Origin: an uncultured Micrococcales bacterium
GTDB lineage: Bacteria; Actinomycetota; Actinomycetes; Actinomycetales; Microbacteriaceae
NCBI GenBank assembly: GCA_913062975.1
Contig: CAJXZO010000006.1
Location: forward strand, 1-49,309
Length of the DNA: 49,309 nucleotides
Direction of reading: 5' to 3'
How positions within the stretch are numbered: the first letter of the stretch is position 1; every line of letters begins with the position of its first letter. Below are positions 14,607 to 23,632 of the stretch, in pieces. The translations under genes and the position numbers were made by a program. The notes beneath the pieces were generated by a model, which did no database searches, had not been told where the DNA came from, and was given only the letters and a program-made list of their open reading frames with translations.

Positions 14607-16451
14607 ATGAGAACTCAAGGTGGTCACCAAGGTTATTTGGCAGACCCTGAAAAAACCAAGGCTGCAAACGCAGAGGCTCCCAAGGTAGAAAACCTTTTAG
14701 GGCGCGTTGCTGAACTGTTTGAAAACCACAAACTCACCCTTGTTTTCACAGTGATATTGGTTTTGACAGGTGCTGGGCTTTCGGTGATTCCGCCACTGCT
14801 AATTGAGCAGACATTCAATCAGGGGCTTTTTCCTGAAACTGGTTTCCCAAACATGCCAGTTTTGATTCAGCTAGTCAGCCTGATGATCTTTATCTTTTTT
14901 GTTGCCGCAGCCATTGGGGTTTGGCAAACCTATCTGACTGCAAAGGTTGGAAACCAAGTCATGGGTGAGCTTAGAGAAAAGCTTTTTTCTCACCTGCAGT
15001 CCATGGAGCTTGCCTTTTTCACCAAAACCAAAACCGGCACCATCCAATCCAGAATTCAAAATGATGTTGGCGGTGTTGCCAATGTTTTATCAAACACCGT
15101 CTCCAATGTGCTTGGCAACACCGTGACCGTGGTTGCGGCCTTGATTGCAATGTTGCTTCTTAGCTGGGAGCTAACACTGGTTGCAACAGTGATGATGCCA
15201 TTGATGGTTATTGCGCAGAGAAGAGTTGGTCAGGTCAGGGCAAAGATTGCAGGTGAAACTCAGGAGTCACTGAGTGAAATGACAGCAATCACTCAAGAGT
15301 CTCTTGGGGTTAGTGGCATCTTGCTAGCTAAAAGTTTTGGCCGACAATCAATCGAGGTCGATAGATACAAAAAAGAAAACCTGAACCAAATCAAACTGCA
15401 GGTAAGACAGACCATGAGTGGTCAGTGGTTTTTTGCAATGGTGCAGGTGTTTTTCTCAGCAATACCTGCAATCATCTATCTAGTCTCTGGTTGGTTGATT
15501 ACTGGTGGCACGGATGTTTCAGTTGGAACAATTGTTGCCTTCACCACAGTCCAGGCAAGGCTTCTGTTTCCACTTATGGGGCTTATGAGAGTGGTGTTGG
15601 ATATCCAAACCTCGCAGGCTTTATTCGCTCGCATTTTTGATTACATCGACCTGGTTCCAGAAATCAATGACCCTGAGAAACCAAAAAAGCCTGCCAAAAA
15701 AGACTTGGGCTCGATTGAGCTTCGCGATGTTAACTTCAATTACCCCGGCAGCGATGCTGCAACTTTGAAAAATATCAACATCAAGGTTGAAAAGGGTCAG
15801 TATGCGGCATTGGTGGGACCATCTGGTTCAGGCAAGACAACCATTAGCTATTTGATTCCAAGGTTGTATGAAGTGACTCAAGGAGAGGTTTTGTTTGCAG
15901 GGGTGAATGTCAGAGACCAAAAACAATCGGAGCTGATTGAACACATTGGAATCGTGAATCAAGAAACCTATCTGTTTCACGCAACGGTTAGAGAAAACCT
16001 GGCATACGCCAAACCAGGGGCCAGTGATGAAGAGATCATCGAAGCTGCCAAGCAAGCCAACATCCACGACACCATTGCCAGTTTCCCAGAAGGTTATGAG
16101 ACAACCGTTGGTGAGCGAGGATATCGACTATCGGGTGGTGAGAAGCAAAGAATTGCCATCGCCAGGGTTTTGTTGAAAAACCCAGAGGTTTTGATTTTGG
16201 ATGAGGCAACCAGTTCGATGGACACTCAGGGCGAGCGAATAGTTCAAAAAACCCTGGATGATGTCAGTCGAGGAAGAACCACGGTGGCAATCGCCCACAG
16301 GCTCTCAACTGTTATAAACGCGGATGTAATCTTTGTAATCAACAACGGAGAGGTTGTTGAACAGGGAACTCACCAGGAGCTACTAAAATCCAATGGCCTT
16401 TATTCAGAGTTGGTGAATCAACAGTTCAGCACAGCTGATTCAGGGTTGTAA
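14607..16451 (+). CDS. ABC exporter, fused membrane and ATPase domains
   Basis: 614 residues. The N-terminal membrane domain has six helices (~45-330) in the type IV exporter arrangement, with MELAFFTKTKTGTIQSRIQNDV in the first coupling-helix region. The ATPase domain at ~365-605 has Walker A GPSGSGKTT, the Q-loop VNQETYLFHATVRENL, signature LSGGEKQR, Walker B VLILDEATSSMD and H-loop AIAHRLSTV. It is a half-transporter, so it should act as a homodimer. Exporters of this form carry drugs, lipids or peptides; nothing nearby indicates the substrate. The 3' end overlaps the convergent pdxH by 12 bp. Confidence 0.9.
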   Translation: MRTQGGHQGYLADPEKTKAANAEAPKVENLLGRVAELFENHKLTLVFTVILVLTGAGLSVIPPLLIEQTFNQGLFPETGFPNMPVLIQLVSLMIFIFFVAAAIGVWQTYLTAKVGNQVMGELREKLFSHLQSMELAFFTKTKTGTIQSRIQNDVGGVANVLSNTVSNVLGNTVTVVAALIAMLLLSWELTLVATVMMPLMVIAQRRVGQVRAKIAGETQESLSEMTAITQESLGVSGILLAKSFGRQSIEVDRYKKENLNQIKLQVRQTMSGQWFFAMVQVFFSAIPAIIYLVSGWLITGGTDVSVGTIVAFTTVQARLLFPLMGLMRVVLDIQTSQALFARIFDYIDLVPEINDPEKPKKPAKKDLGSIELRDVNFNYPGSDAATLKNINIKVEKGQYAALVGPSGSGKTTISYLIPRLYEVTQGEVLFAGVNVRDQKQSELIEHIGIVNQETYLFHATVRENLAYAKPGASDEEIIEAAKQANIHDTIASFPEGYETTVGERGYRLSGGEKQRIAIARVLLKNPEVLILDEATSSMDTQGERIVQKTLDDVSRGRTTVAIAHRLSTVINADVIFVINNGEVVEQGTHQELLKSNGLYSELVNQQFSTADSGL

Positions 16452-17081
16452 CCTCTGTATTTGCCAATCGGAGTCAATGGATTCTCTCTCGAAGGCAATT
16501 CGGTCGTGCATTCGATTTGATCTTCCTTTCCAGAACTCAATTCTGGTTGGAACGATTCTGTAACCACCCCAGTAATCAGGTCTTGGAACCTCAGAATCAC
16601 TGAATCTCTCTAAAGCTTCATCGAACTGTTTATCTAAATCCGCACGAGTGTTTATTGGTTGAGATTGTTTTGATGACCAGGCTGCAACTTGTGACTCATG
16701 GGGTCTTGAGTGGAAGTACTCAGTTGATTCCTCATCAGAGACATCGGTGATTAACCCTTCAATCAACACCTGCCTATACATCGAATACCAACCAAACACG
16801 GCACTCACATTTGGGTTGTTCTTTATTGCCTGTCCTTTGCGGGAACCAAAGTTGGTGAAGAAACTAAAACCTTGATCGCTGACGCCTTTGAGTAAGACTG
16901 TTCTGGAACTCGGGGTGTTGTCAGAGGTCACAGTGCTCAGAACAAATGCATTTGGTTCATAAATGCCCTCGGCTTCTGCTTCAACCAACCAAGCCTGGAA
17001 CTGCTCTATTGGGTCATTGGAAAGCTGAGCCTCATCCAAAGACTCTTGACCATAGTCTTCGTGGCGGTTTAGGGAGTCCAT
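16440..17081 (-). CDS. pdxH: Pyridoxamine 5'-phosphate oxidase
   Basis: 213 residues, the usual size. It oxidises pyridoxamine- or pyridoxine-5'-phosphate to pyridoxal phosphate with FMN and oxygen, in the cytoplasm. Family marks are SSRTVLLKG (FMN and phosphate contacts), FFTNFGSRKGQ, a WYSMYRQVLIEG strand, HSRPHESQVAAWSS.QS, a YWGGYRIVPTRIEFWKGR.NRMHDR block and the C-terminal WQIQRLQP, which corresponds to WxxxRLxP. The start at 17081 gives a standard N-terminus. It is monocistronic and convergent with the ABC exporter gene. Confidence 0.95.
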   Translation of the reverse strand: MDSLNRHEDYGQESLDEAQLSNDPIEQFQAWLVEAEAEGIYEPNAFVLSTVTSDNTPSSRTVLLKGVSDQGFSFFTNFGSRKGQAIKNNPNVSAVFGWYSMYRQVLIEGLITDVSDEESTEYFHSRPHESQVAAWSSKQSQPINTRADLDKQFDEALERFSDSEVPRPDYWGGYRIVPTRIEFWKGRSNRMHDRIAFERESIDSDWQIQRLQP

Positions 17082-17154
17082 GTAGTAACCATAATTTATG
17101 CTTTTGAATTTTCCCAGACGTTTAGAAATTCAAGTGTGAGCAATTGAAGGTCCC

Positions 17155-17183
17155 TTGTCCCTGTCTAAAGCGCTGGATACTGT
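17155..17183 (+). promoter_or_regulatory. Candidate promoter of the relB-like gene
   Basis: TTGTCC (17155-17160), a 17-bp spacer, then TACTGT (17178-17183), 24 bp before the ATG, which has a clear AAGGAG site. Only a partial match to the -10 consensus. Confidence 0.35.
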
Positions 17184-17207
17184 ACACGCATAGCAAAAGG
17201 AGTTTCT

Positions 17208-17441
17208 ATGCCAAAAAGTCAGATGAATCTGAGGCTCGATGACGATCTGGTGCGCCGCCTGGATAAGCTCGCCGAGAGGACCGGCAGAACCAAAACTTTC
17301 AATGCGAGAGAAGCAATCGTTAGATACCTGAAGGATATTGAGGACCACTTTTTGGCGAAAGACTCTCTTGGGGCATTTAGGAATTCCGGTGAGGAGTCGC
17401 TCTCCATTGAAAAGCTTCAGTGGGACGCCACCGATAGATGA
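17208..17441 (+). CDS. RelB-like ribbon-helix-helix antitoxin
   Basis: 77 residues, start preceded by AAGGAG at good spacing. The N-terminus (QMNLRLDDDLVRRLDKLAERTGRTKTFNAREAIVRYL) is a ribbon-helix-helix DNA-binding domain; the C-terminal 30 residues would clamp a RelE/ParE-family toxin. The stop overlaps the ATG of a RelE-like frame (ATGA at 17438-17441), the standard coupling of such operons. The toxin frame is broken (next entry), so the antitoxin is probably a leftover that may still bind its own promoter or neutralise a related toxin elsewhere. Confidence 0.8.
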   Translation: MPKSQMNLRLDDDLVRRLDKLAERTGRTKTFNAREAIVRYLKDIEDHFLAKDSLGAFRNSGEESLSIEKLQWDATDR

Positions 17442-17803
17442 GCTACCGGCTCAGGTTTACTCCACAAGTCAACAAGCAAATCAGGAAACTGGATCAAGGC
17501 TTTTCTATCAAGAATAGATCTCGAAAACCCTCGCTCTCAGGGTGCAGCACTGGTTGGAGATAGAACTCTTGCCCTTTCCATGGTTGGAAAAAAGACAAAC
17601 ATCTCAGGGGCCAGCTAGTTTCTTTTGAAGCTTCCATCGGCTTACCAGCAAAAGTTGCCGAGCGGGTAATCGATAGATTGCTGGAGGCAACGCAGGAAAT
17701 GGAGACAGAACTGAAAGCTGGAGAGTTGCCTTTTGACCAACATCGCATCCATGAGACTTTGACTGGAATCCGCTCCCGAAGAAAACTACTGAGTCGGGAT
17801 TAG
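17438..17803 (+). pseudogene. Broken RelE-type toxin joined to a HipA C-terminal remnant
   Basis: From the ATG at 17438 the frame reads MSYRLRFTPQVNKQIRKLD, a typical RelE start, then is lost near 17495. A second frame (from 17496) continues with RIDLENPRSQGAAL, as in RelE toxins, and runs into DRTLALSMVGKKTNIS, which resembles the C-terminal region of HipA kinases (TLALS..GK). After one more shift near 17605 the third frame reads QLVSFEASIGLPAKVAERV and on to RSRRKLLSRD-stop at 17803, also like HipA C-termini. The stretch therefore seems to be two truncated toxin genes fused at GAALVGDRT, plus two frameshifts. No intact catalytic domain remains. Assignment is by pattern only. Confidence 0.6.
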
Positions 17804-17905
17804 AAAAACTAGCCAAATGGCTGTTTATGATTTGACATCAAAAAGTGTTTATAAATATATAAACAAAAACTTCCATATTTTTACGAACTGTGTAACACTA
17901 GCATT

Positions 17906-18517
17906 ATGAAGAATTTAGAGATCGTTTGGCGCACACTGGCTGATTCCGCACTTAGCGGGAAACGAAACTGGAAAAGCCTGAGGGAGATATCTGAGGCTTC
18001 AGGCGTTGCTCCATCCACAACCCACCAGGCTTTGGGCCGCTTGATTGAAATTGGGGCGGTGGAACAAAACCCGATTAGTGGTCTTACGGTGGTCTCACCT
18101 CAAAAACTTCTGGAGTCTCTGGCAGCTGAACGAAGTCTGCAAGCTAAGGCTCTGGCATACACAACTTTGGATGCAGCCAAAAATTTACTTGCCAATCCAG
18201 AGTTTAGCTATGCACTGGGTGGCACCCTGGCCGCTGTCCATCATCTGGGTGGAGAAAATAAGGTGGCGACTCATGGCCAAAGAATCATTTATACACCGCA
18301 GCTCATTTCACAAAGCGAACTTCCTGAGTCTGACGAGGTAATTATTCTGAAATTAGATCCGCTGGCAGCTAGGACTTGGACCGATGGCTTCACAAGCCTT
18401 GCCCAGACCTATGCAGATTTGTGGGCAAGTCCCGGATGGCAGTCTGCAGAGTTTTTGGAGGCGCTGAAAGATGATTTCTCTCCTACAAGAGATTGGGAAC
18501 AGAAGTCAATTGCCTAG
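17906..18517 (+). CDS. Winged-helix antitoxin/regulator of an AbiE-like TA pair
   Basis: 203 residues. Residues ~20-60 form a winged helix-turn-helix (KSLREISEASGVAPSTTHQALGRLIEIGAVEQ). The rest (YALGGTLAAVHHLGG, IIYTP, DEVIILKLDP) is an alpha/beta domain of the kind found in AbiEi-like antitoxins; I do not recognise the exact subfamily. The stop lies 47 bp inside the following nucleotidyltransferase gene, so the two are translationally coupled. In AbiE-type (type IV) systems this protein represses the operon and counters the toxin. The region upstream is AT-rich with short ATAAATATATAAAC runs where a promoter could lie. Confidence 0.7.
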   Translation: MKNLEIVWRTLADSALSGKRNWKSLREISEASGVAPSTTHQALGRLIEIGAVEQNPISGLTVVSPQKLLESLAAERSLQAKALAYTTLDAAKNLLANPEFSYALGGTLAAVHHLGGENKVATHGQRIIYTPQLISQSELPESDEVIILKLDPLAARTWTDGFTSLAQTYADLWASPGWQSAEFLEALKDDFSPTRDWEQKSIA

Positions 18518-19196
18518 TTTGTTTGAAGATAGTGATGGAGAAATCAAGGTTGTATTAGATCGACTTGGTAACGACCTTGAGCCCTCAATTTTGATAGGTG
18601 GCTGGGCTACTTTTATTCGCATTGGAGGGGAAATTAGTTTTGATATAGACCTGATTACCTCAAAAGAGAGTAGACACAAGCTCGAGCAGGTGGTTTCGGA
18701 CTTATCAGCAAGTAACAACCATCAAGGCAGAAAACTTAGGGCAACTGTCGATAATGTCCACCTAGATATCTACCTTCCGTTCGAGTCCAAACTCGGTGAC
18801 AAGCTTCGACTTCGAGTGGAAGTGCTTGCTGAGTATGCAGATGAAGACACATTTGAGAAGTGGAAGCTACTGAACCTCGAAGCTCACATTGCTACCAAGC
18901 TGGCAGCTTTACTCGATCGTCATTTTTCGCTCAAGGGAACGAAAGATGCCCGAGAAGTTCTTGCACTGTTGAAACTTGATGATGTAAGTCCCGCAATTGC
19001 AGCTGAAGTGCTAACGCGGGCTTCAAGCTTAGAAGCGTCAGTCCTTCCTAGCTTAATTTCTGAGGCATTTGACCTAATTCCTGCAACAGTCCCGCTTTCC
19101 AAGCTCGATAAAAAATTAGTGCTTGAAACTAAAAAGGCTTGGATAAACGAGATAGTAAAACTGCAGCCTGCACAGCAAGATCGACCCAGCTTATAA
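18471..19196 (+). CDS. AbiEii/MenT-like nucleotidyltransferase toxin
   Basis: 241 residues. It has the nucleotidyltransferase core: ILIGGWATFIRIGG, then SFDIDLITS with the DxD metal pair, then a later acidic strand VHLDIYLPF. A helical C-terminal half has HIATKLAALLDRHFSLKGTKDAREVLALL, where the K-T-K-D-x-x-D/E-x-x-x-L pattern is usual in this group. Enzymes of this family modify tRNA 3' ends or other targets and stop growth; in phage defence they cause abortive infection. The ATG at 18471 lies inside the antitoxin gene; a TTG at 18510 is the alternative start. This is the only toxin of the region that looks complete. Confidence 0.72.
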   Translation: MISLLQEIGNRSQLPSLFEDSDGEIKVVLDRLGNDLEPSILIGGWATFIRIGGEISFDIDLITSKESRHKLEQVVSDLSASNNHQGRKLRATVDNVHLDIYLPFESKLGDKLRLRVEVLAEYADEDTFEKWKLLNLEAHIATKLAALLDRHFSLKGTKDAREVLALLKLDDVSPAIAAEVLTRASSLEASVLPSLISEAFDLIPATVPLSKLDKKLVLETKKAWINEIVKLQPAQQDRPSL

Positions 19197-19241
19197 ATCT
19201 GCTTACATTTCCAGAAAAACTGTCTAGGCAAGGGGCTAGGT

Positions 19242-19823
19242 GTGAAAACTAAATTCAGTATCATAGCAATCGCCGCCTTTTTATTGCTCTCTGCAGTTTC
19301 ACCAACAGTTTTAGTTACTCCAAGGGATATTTCAGATCCAACCAAGGTGTTTGTCATTGACCATGGCACCCACACATCCCTGGCAATCCAAGCAGATTCA
19401 GAAACACTTATTCGTTATGCCTATGGTGATAAAAGATATTACGCCCAGCGTGACACTTCCCTTTCCTCCGGGGCTAAAGCCTTACTGATCCCAACTCCTG
19501 CAGTTTTAGCCAGGGCAGAACTAGAAATGATTCAGTCAACTGAAGAGTTATTGGATCAACTGCCAGTGGTGGTTAACACTGTTTATGAGTTAGACGTTGA
19601 AGCGTCAAAAGCCAGTGATCTCATAAAAAGATTAGATAGTTTTCATTCACAATCAGCACAAGAGCTAATCTCTGTGCCTGCTTATGGTTTGGAGTTTGCT
19701 CCCCACCCAAGTGATTACCAAGTGTTCAGTAATTCCTCCACCATGATCACCTCGTGGTTGAGAGAGTTGGGGGTTACAACCATTGGCTGGGGCTTAATTG
19801 CATCTTGGGCAATAGTCAATTAG
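19242..19823 (+). CDS. Secreted or membrane-anchored DUF2459-like protein
   Basis: 193 residues, GTG start behind AAGGGG. An N-terminal hydrophobic segment (FSIIAIAAFLLLSAVSPTVLV) is a signal peptide or anchor. The following VFVIDHGTHTSLAIQ..........IRYAYGDKRYY resembles the H-G-x-H-T-x-(L/I) and G-D-x-x-Y patterns of DUF2459 (TIGR02117) proteins, whose function is unknown. Later parts (PVVVNTVYELDV, NSSTMITSWLRELG) also fit that family loosely. It is shorter than usual at the N-terminus. Its stop overlaps the convergent flavoprotein gene by 4 bp. No functional link with neighbours is evident. Confidence 0.5.
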   Translation: MKTKFSIIAIAAFLLLSAVSPTVLVTPRDISDPTKVFVIDHGTHTSLAIQADSETLIRYAYGDKRYYAQRDTSLSSGAKALLIPTPAVLARAELEMIQSTEELLDQLPVVVNTVYELDVEASKASDLIKRLDSFHSQSAQELISVPAYGLEFAPHPSDYQVFSNSSTMITSWLRELGVTTIGWGLIASWAIVN

Positions 19824-21073
19824 CTTCTAACGCCCAGGCTTTGCAGGTATTCACTGTTGAATACTCCCTCTGGGTCGAGTGAGTCAAATAGTTCCCTTGC
19901 CTGGTTTAGCCTTGGGTGAGCCTTGGTCAGCTGCTCTTTTTCAAAGTGGTGGACCTTTCCCCAGTGAGGTATTGGGTCAAATTCAGCAGTTACTTTTTCA
20001 ATTAGCTCAACCGCCCTGTCCACTTTTTCAGAATCATTAATCCAAGTGAAGTGAAGGGCAATAGAGTCACCGCGAAGCATGGGAGATAGCCACGCGTTGT
20101 CCTGGGCCATGGTGCGGATTTCCGAGACTAGCAAAATGGGGTTTATCTCAGAAGCTATCTCTTGGACTGCCTTGATTGCTCCAACAATTTGGTCTCTTCG
20201 GAAGAAGTATTCGGTTTGAATCTCATCACCAGCACTTGGGTTTGCATCCAACCTGAAATGAGGCAGTCTATTTAGCCATGCGCCCTCAACGCCACCCTGT
20301 TCGGTTAGGTTATCTGCAACACCTGGCAGAAGTTCCTTCATAGATTCAACGTCTGCGGAAATTCCTGCAATTTCTGATGGGGGGAGACCGTCTTTGACCC
20401 TGGTTTTTACCCAAGCCTGATCAATTGTTGAATTGCCCCACTTGGTGAAAAGACTGACGCTGTAGCCGGCGGCAGTAAGAGTCTCTGGGTTTTCATAAAA
20501 CACCTGCCAGGGGATATTTCTATAAACATCCTGTCTCATCTGATAGCTGGGGACAATCGCCAGTGTCACACTCACCCACAAACCATAGGCACCCAAACCT
20601 AAACGACAAGCTTCAAAGTTTTTATGCGATCTTCTTAGCTCAACTAAATCGCCTGAGGCGTTTAGGTAGCTGAAGGCAACAAGTGAAGAAGACAGTATTT
20701 GATTTCCATCCCCAGATCCATGAGTTCCAGTTGCCGCAGCGCCAGCAATCGAAATGTGTGGGAGAGAACCCATGTTTTTTAGTGCGTAGCCATTCTCTTC
20801 CAAAAACACAGCGAGGTCACCAAAGCGGGTTGCCGCAGCCACTGTCACCGTTGAGTTGTGCTCATCAATTACTGGCTCGAAAGCTAATCCTGCGGCACCA
20901 ACTAGCTTTCCTTCTCCGATAACCACTTTTGAAAAAGAGTGCTTGGTGCCAATTGGGCGAACCTTCCCTGAGCGAATTATCTCGGCAGCTTCTGCAATGC
21001 TTCCCGGTTGCAAAATCTCATCGGTCCCGAAGTCAAGGTTGCCACCCCAGTTGCTTATCAAATTGACCTCCAT
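19820..21073 (-). CDS. FAD-linked alditol oxidase-like protein (AldO/xylitol oxidase family)
   Basis: 417 residues. It belongs to the vanillyl-alcohol-oxidase flavoprotein superfamily: FAD-binding N-terminal domain with IGTKHSFSKV, where the His (about residue 45) is the site of covalent FAD attachment in AldO; then NMGSLPHISIAGAAATGTHGSG for FAD pyrophosphate binding; then a C-terminal ALO domain with ALHFTWIND, PIPHWGKVHHF and a final PEGVFNSEYLQ. Streptomyces AldO oxidises xylitol and sorbitol at C1 to the aldose with release of hydrogen peroxide. The gene lies just beside the xylose regulator, isomerase and kinase, so oxidation of xylitol to xylose is a fitting role. It is transcribed with the ROK gene direction. 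Confidence 0.82.
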   Translation of the reverse strand: MEVNLISNWGGNLDFGTDEILQPGSIAEAAEIIRSGKVRPIGTKHSFSKVVIGEGKLVGAAGLAFEPVIDEHNSTVTVAAATRFGDLAVFLEENGYALKNMGSLPHISIAGAAATGTHGSGDGNQILSSSLVAFSYLNASGDLVELRRSHKNFEACRLGLGAYGLWVSVTLAIVPSYQMRQDVYRNIPWQVFYENPETLTAAGYSVSLFTKWGNSTIDQAWVKTRVKDGLPPSEIAGISADVESMKELLPGVADNLTEQGGVEGAWLNRLPHFRLDANPSAGDEIQTEYFFRRDQIVGAIKAVQEIASEINPILLVSEIRTMAQDNAWLSPMLRGDSIALHFTWINDSEKVDRAVELIEKVTAEFDPIPHWGKVHHFEKEQLTKAHPRLNQARELFDSLDPEGVFNSEYLQSLGVRS

Positions 21074-21160
21074 AAAAAGCTAGTCGCTAGCTGATGTTTG
21101 CTTAGTGTATGGCAAATGGGTTTTTTAGCAATGTGTCCAATGCAATGAATTGTTACCGCT

Positions 21161-22357
21161 TCACGTGACACTCTTCAATGACTCAATCGGATTAGCCATG
21201 ACGTCATCCCAGGCAAGCTCTGCGGCTCCAACCAGAAGCCTCTGTGATTCCAAAGCTGCAACCGTTATCTCTACTCCCTCAGCACTGACAGACAAAGCCT
21301 GATCAAGTGCTTTAGTTCTTTGTGCTTCGCTTGCACCTTTCCAGATTGAAGCGAGATAACCACCTAGGACGACCCTCTCCGGGTTTAGCAGGTTTACAAC
21401 ACTTCTGAGTGCGATTGAGAGCCAAGTAAGTTGCTGATCGACCCAGCTTCGTAGCTCTTTGCCATCTGCTTGCCCAACAGCATTCAAAACAGCGGCATCC
21501 AATTGGTCATCATCGGGGTGTGAGAGGCCCAGCCTTGCTACCAGGTCTGCTCTCCTAACTATTGATTCCAAACATCCTGTTGCACCACATGCACACACCT
21601 CCCCCTCGGGGTTTACTGAGATATGACCGACTTCCCCTGCATAACCTGCAAATCCCCCAACTGGATTTCCTGCAATCACGATGCCTCCACCAATACCACT
21701 GGGGCCACCGTTTAGATAGATAATCGAGTCAGCTCCTTGGCCAGCCCCAAAACTCAATTCAGCTCTGCTTCCCAAATGAGCATCATTCGCCGCCAGAGCG
21801 GGAACACCCAGTGCTTCTGAAACAAGCTCTGCAAGCGGTTGGTCTTTCCAGCCAAGCCCCGGGGCTAATCGAACCACCCCATCACTTGTGCGAACCAAAC
21901 CTGGAACAGCAATCCCTGCGGCAATCACCTTGGAACCTGTTTGGCTTTCTTCCATTGCTGAAACCTCGTTGGCGACGATGCTTGCAACCTCTGATGCGGT
22001 TGGTTGGTCAACCTCCACCCTTTTTCTGTCAACTATTTCTCCACCAAGTGAGGCGAGGGCGATTTCAACCGCGTCCACCTCTGGGTTGATAGCTGCAACC
22101 AACCACTGGTTGGCAGCTGTGACCAGAGGGCTTGGTCTTCCGACACCGGTCCGGGTTTCATCCCACAGCTCAACCACCCAGCCACTCTCAGAAAGCTGTG
22201 AGACAAGATCACCAATGGTTGAACGGTTCAGTTCCAATTCACGAGTTATCTGAGCGCGAGTAACGCCTCTGGACTTATGAACGATTTCTAAAACTGCCGC
22301 CAAATTGTGTTGCCGCATTCTGGATGTATCAAGGGATGAGGTCGTTTCTTTCGGCAC
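21161..22357 (-). CDS. ROK-family transcriptional regulator, XylR-like
   Basis: 398 residues. Residues ~15-65 are a winged helix (RGVTRAQITRELELNRSTIGDLVSQLSESGWV). The rest is the ROK sugar-kinase-like domain with a GxGRP entry and the zinc motif CACGATGCLE. The GTG start has no Shine-Dalgarno; a TAGTAT box ends only a few bases before it, so the mRNA may be leaderless. Divergent from xylA across 84 bp containing an inverted repeat. In actinobacteria ROK repressors of this layout control xylose use and are released by xylose. Confidence 0.88.
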   Translation of the reverse strand: MPKETTSSLDTSRMRQHNLAAVLEIVHKSRGVTRAQITRELELNRSTIGDLVSQLSESGWVVELWDETRTGVGRPSPLVTAANQWLVAAINPEVDAVEIALASLGGEIVDRKRVEVDQPTASEVASIVANEVSAMEESQTGSKVIAAGIAVPGLVRTSDGVVRLAPGLGWKDQPLAELVSEALGVPALAANDAHLGSRAELSFGAGQGADSIIYLNGGPSGIGGGIVIAGNPVGGFAGYAGEVGHISVNPEGEVCACGATGCLESIVRRADLVARLGLSHPDDDQLDAAVLNAVGQADGKELRSWVDQQLTWLSIALRSVVNLLNPERVVLGGYLASIWKGASEAQRTKALDQALSVSAEGVEITVAALESQRLLVGAAELAWDDVMANPIESLKSVT

Positions 22358-22393
22358 AAATTGATACTAGCAAGGTCCTAAGAGAGTGATAGG

Positions 22394-22409
22394 TTGTTAA
22401 GGACAACAA
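22394..22409. promoter_or_regulatory. Inverted repeat TTGTT-N6-AACAA between regulator and xylA
   Basis: TTGTTAAGGACAACAA, with arms of five bases, 33 bp before the xylA start. Candidate operator for the divergent ROK protein. Confidence 0.45.
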
Positions 22410-22441
22410 ATACATTTTTATTGAAATCAGAGGAGACCACC

Positions 22442-23632
22442 ATGGCACTGAAGCCAGCCCCTTCCGACCACTTCACCTTTGGTCTTTGGACTGTCGGATA
22501 TAACGGCGCTGACCCATTCGGGGGTCCCACCAGGGCGCCAATGGATGTTGTTCACGTGGTTGAAAAACTCACGGAACTGGGTGCTTATGGATTAACTCTT
22601 CATGATGATGACCTGTTTGCCTTTGTGTCAGCCGATGCAGAGCGCAGGAAGCAAATTGACCGGCTAATCGAAGCCAAAGATTCAACTGGCCTAAAGGTTC
22701 CTATGATTACCACGAATCTTTTCAGCCCACCTGTTTTCAAAGATGGTGGTTTTACCTCTAATGATCGCTCGGTCAGACGCTTTGCACTTAGGAAGGTGCT
22801 TAGAAATCTTGACTTAGCCGCAGAGCTGGGAGCTCATACCTTAGTTATGTGGGGAGGACGTGAAGGAGCTGAGTACGATTCGGCCAAAGATGTTCGATTA
22901 GCAATCGCTCGCTACCGCGAGGCAGTGAATATCCTCACCAGCTACGTAACCGACAAAGGTTATGGAATTAGGTTCGCTATTGAGCCCAAGCCAAACGAGC
23001 CAAGGGGAGATATCTTGCTTCCAACAATTGGCCACGCAATGGCATTTATTGAGACTTTGGACCAGCCAGAATTGGTTGGAGTCAACCCTGAGGTTGGGCA
23101 CGAGCAAATGGCTGGGTTGAATTTCACAACTGGAATTGCTCAGGCCTTGGAGGCTGGAAAGCTATTCCACATTGACCTAAACGGTCAGCGCGGAATCAAG
23201 TATGACCAGGACCTAGTCTTTGGCCACGGCGATCTTCACAACGCATTCTCACTGGTTGACCTGCTAGAGAATGGTGGGCCTGATGGTGGCAGGAGCTATG
23301 AAGGACCAAGACACTTTGACTTCAAGCCTTCTCGCACCGAGGACGAAGAGGGTGTTTGGGCATCTGTGTCAGCAAACATGCAAACCTATCTGATCCTGAA
23401 AGAGCGCACTCAGGCATTCAGGGCTGACCCCGAGGTCCAAAAAGCTCTAGCTGCGGCCCAGGTTGAGCAAATTGCCCAGCCAACACTGGCTCAAGGAGAG
23501 ACAGTTGATGACCTATTGGCAGACAGAAGTGCATTCGAGGAGTTTGACACCGACGCTTACTTCAACTCCAAAGGCTTTGGTTTTGTTGCTCTGCAGCAAT
23601 TGGCCACTGAGCACCTGATGGGTGCCAGGTGA
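22442..23632 (+). CDS. xylA: Xylose isomerase
   Basis: 396 residues. I chose the ATG at 22442 because AGGAGA lies five bases before it and the protein then starts as other actinobacterial xylose isomerases do; an upstream start at 22394 would cross the inverted repeat. It converts D-xylose to D-xylulose in the cytoplasm. Active-site segments are recognisable: [17 protein letters not shown] (catalytic His), [21 protein letters not shown] (metal Glu), [20 protein letters not shown] with metal and substrate ligands, and HFDFKPSR. Size fits the short (class I) type. The stop overlaps the xylB start by 4 bp (GTGA), so they are coupled. Confidence 0.97.
   Translation: MALKPAPSDHFTFGLWTVGYNGADPFGGPTRAPMDVVHVVEKLTELGAYGLTLHDDDLFAFVSADAERRKQIDRLIEAKDSTGLKVPMITTNLFSPPVFKDGGFTSNDRSVRRFALRKVLRNLDLAAELGAHTLVMWGGREGAEYDSAKDVRLAIARYREAVNILTSYVTDKGYGIRFAIEPKPNEPRGDILLPTIGHAMAFIETLDQPELVGVNPEVGHEQMAGLNFTTGIAQALEAGKLFHIDLNGQRGIKYDQDLVFGHGDLHNAFSLVDLLENGGPDGGRSYEGPRHFDFKPSRTEDEEGVWASVSANMQTYLILKERTQAFRADPEVQKALAAAQVEQIAQPTLAQGETVDDLLADRSAFEEFDTDAYFNSKGFGFVALQQLATEHLMGAR

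Noticed and set aside
17438-17618. Programmed frameshift to give a full RelE
   Set aside because: No slippery heptamer is seen at 17495, and the second frame runs into HipA-like sequence rather than the RelE C-terminus.
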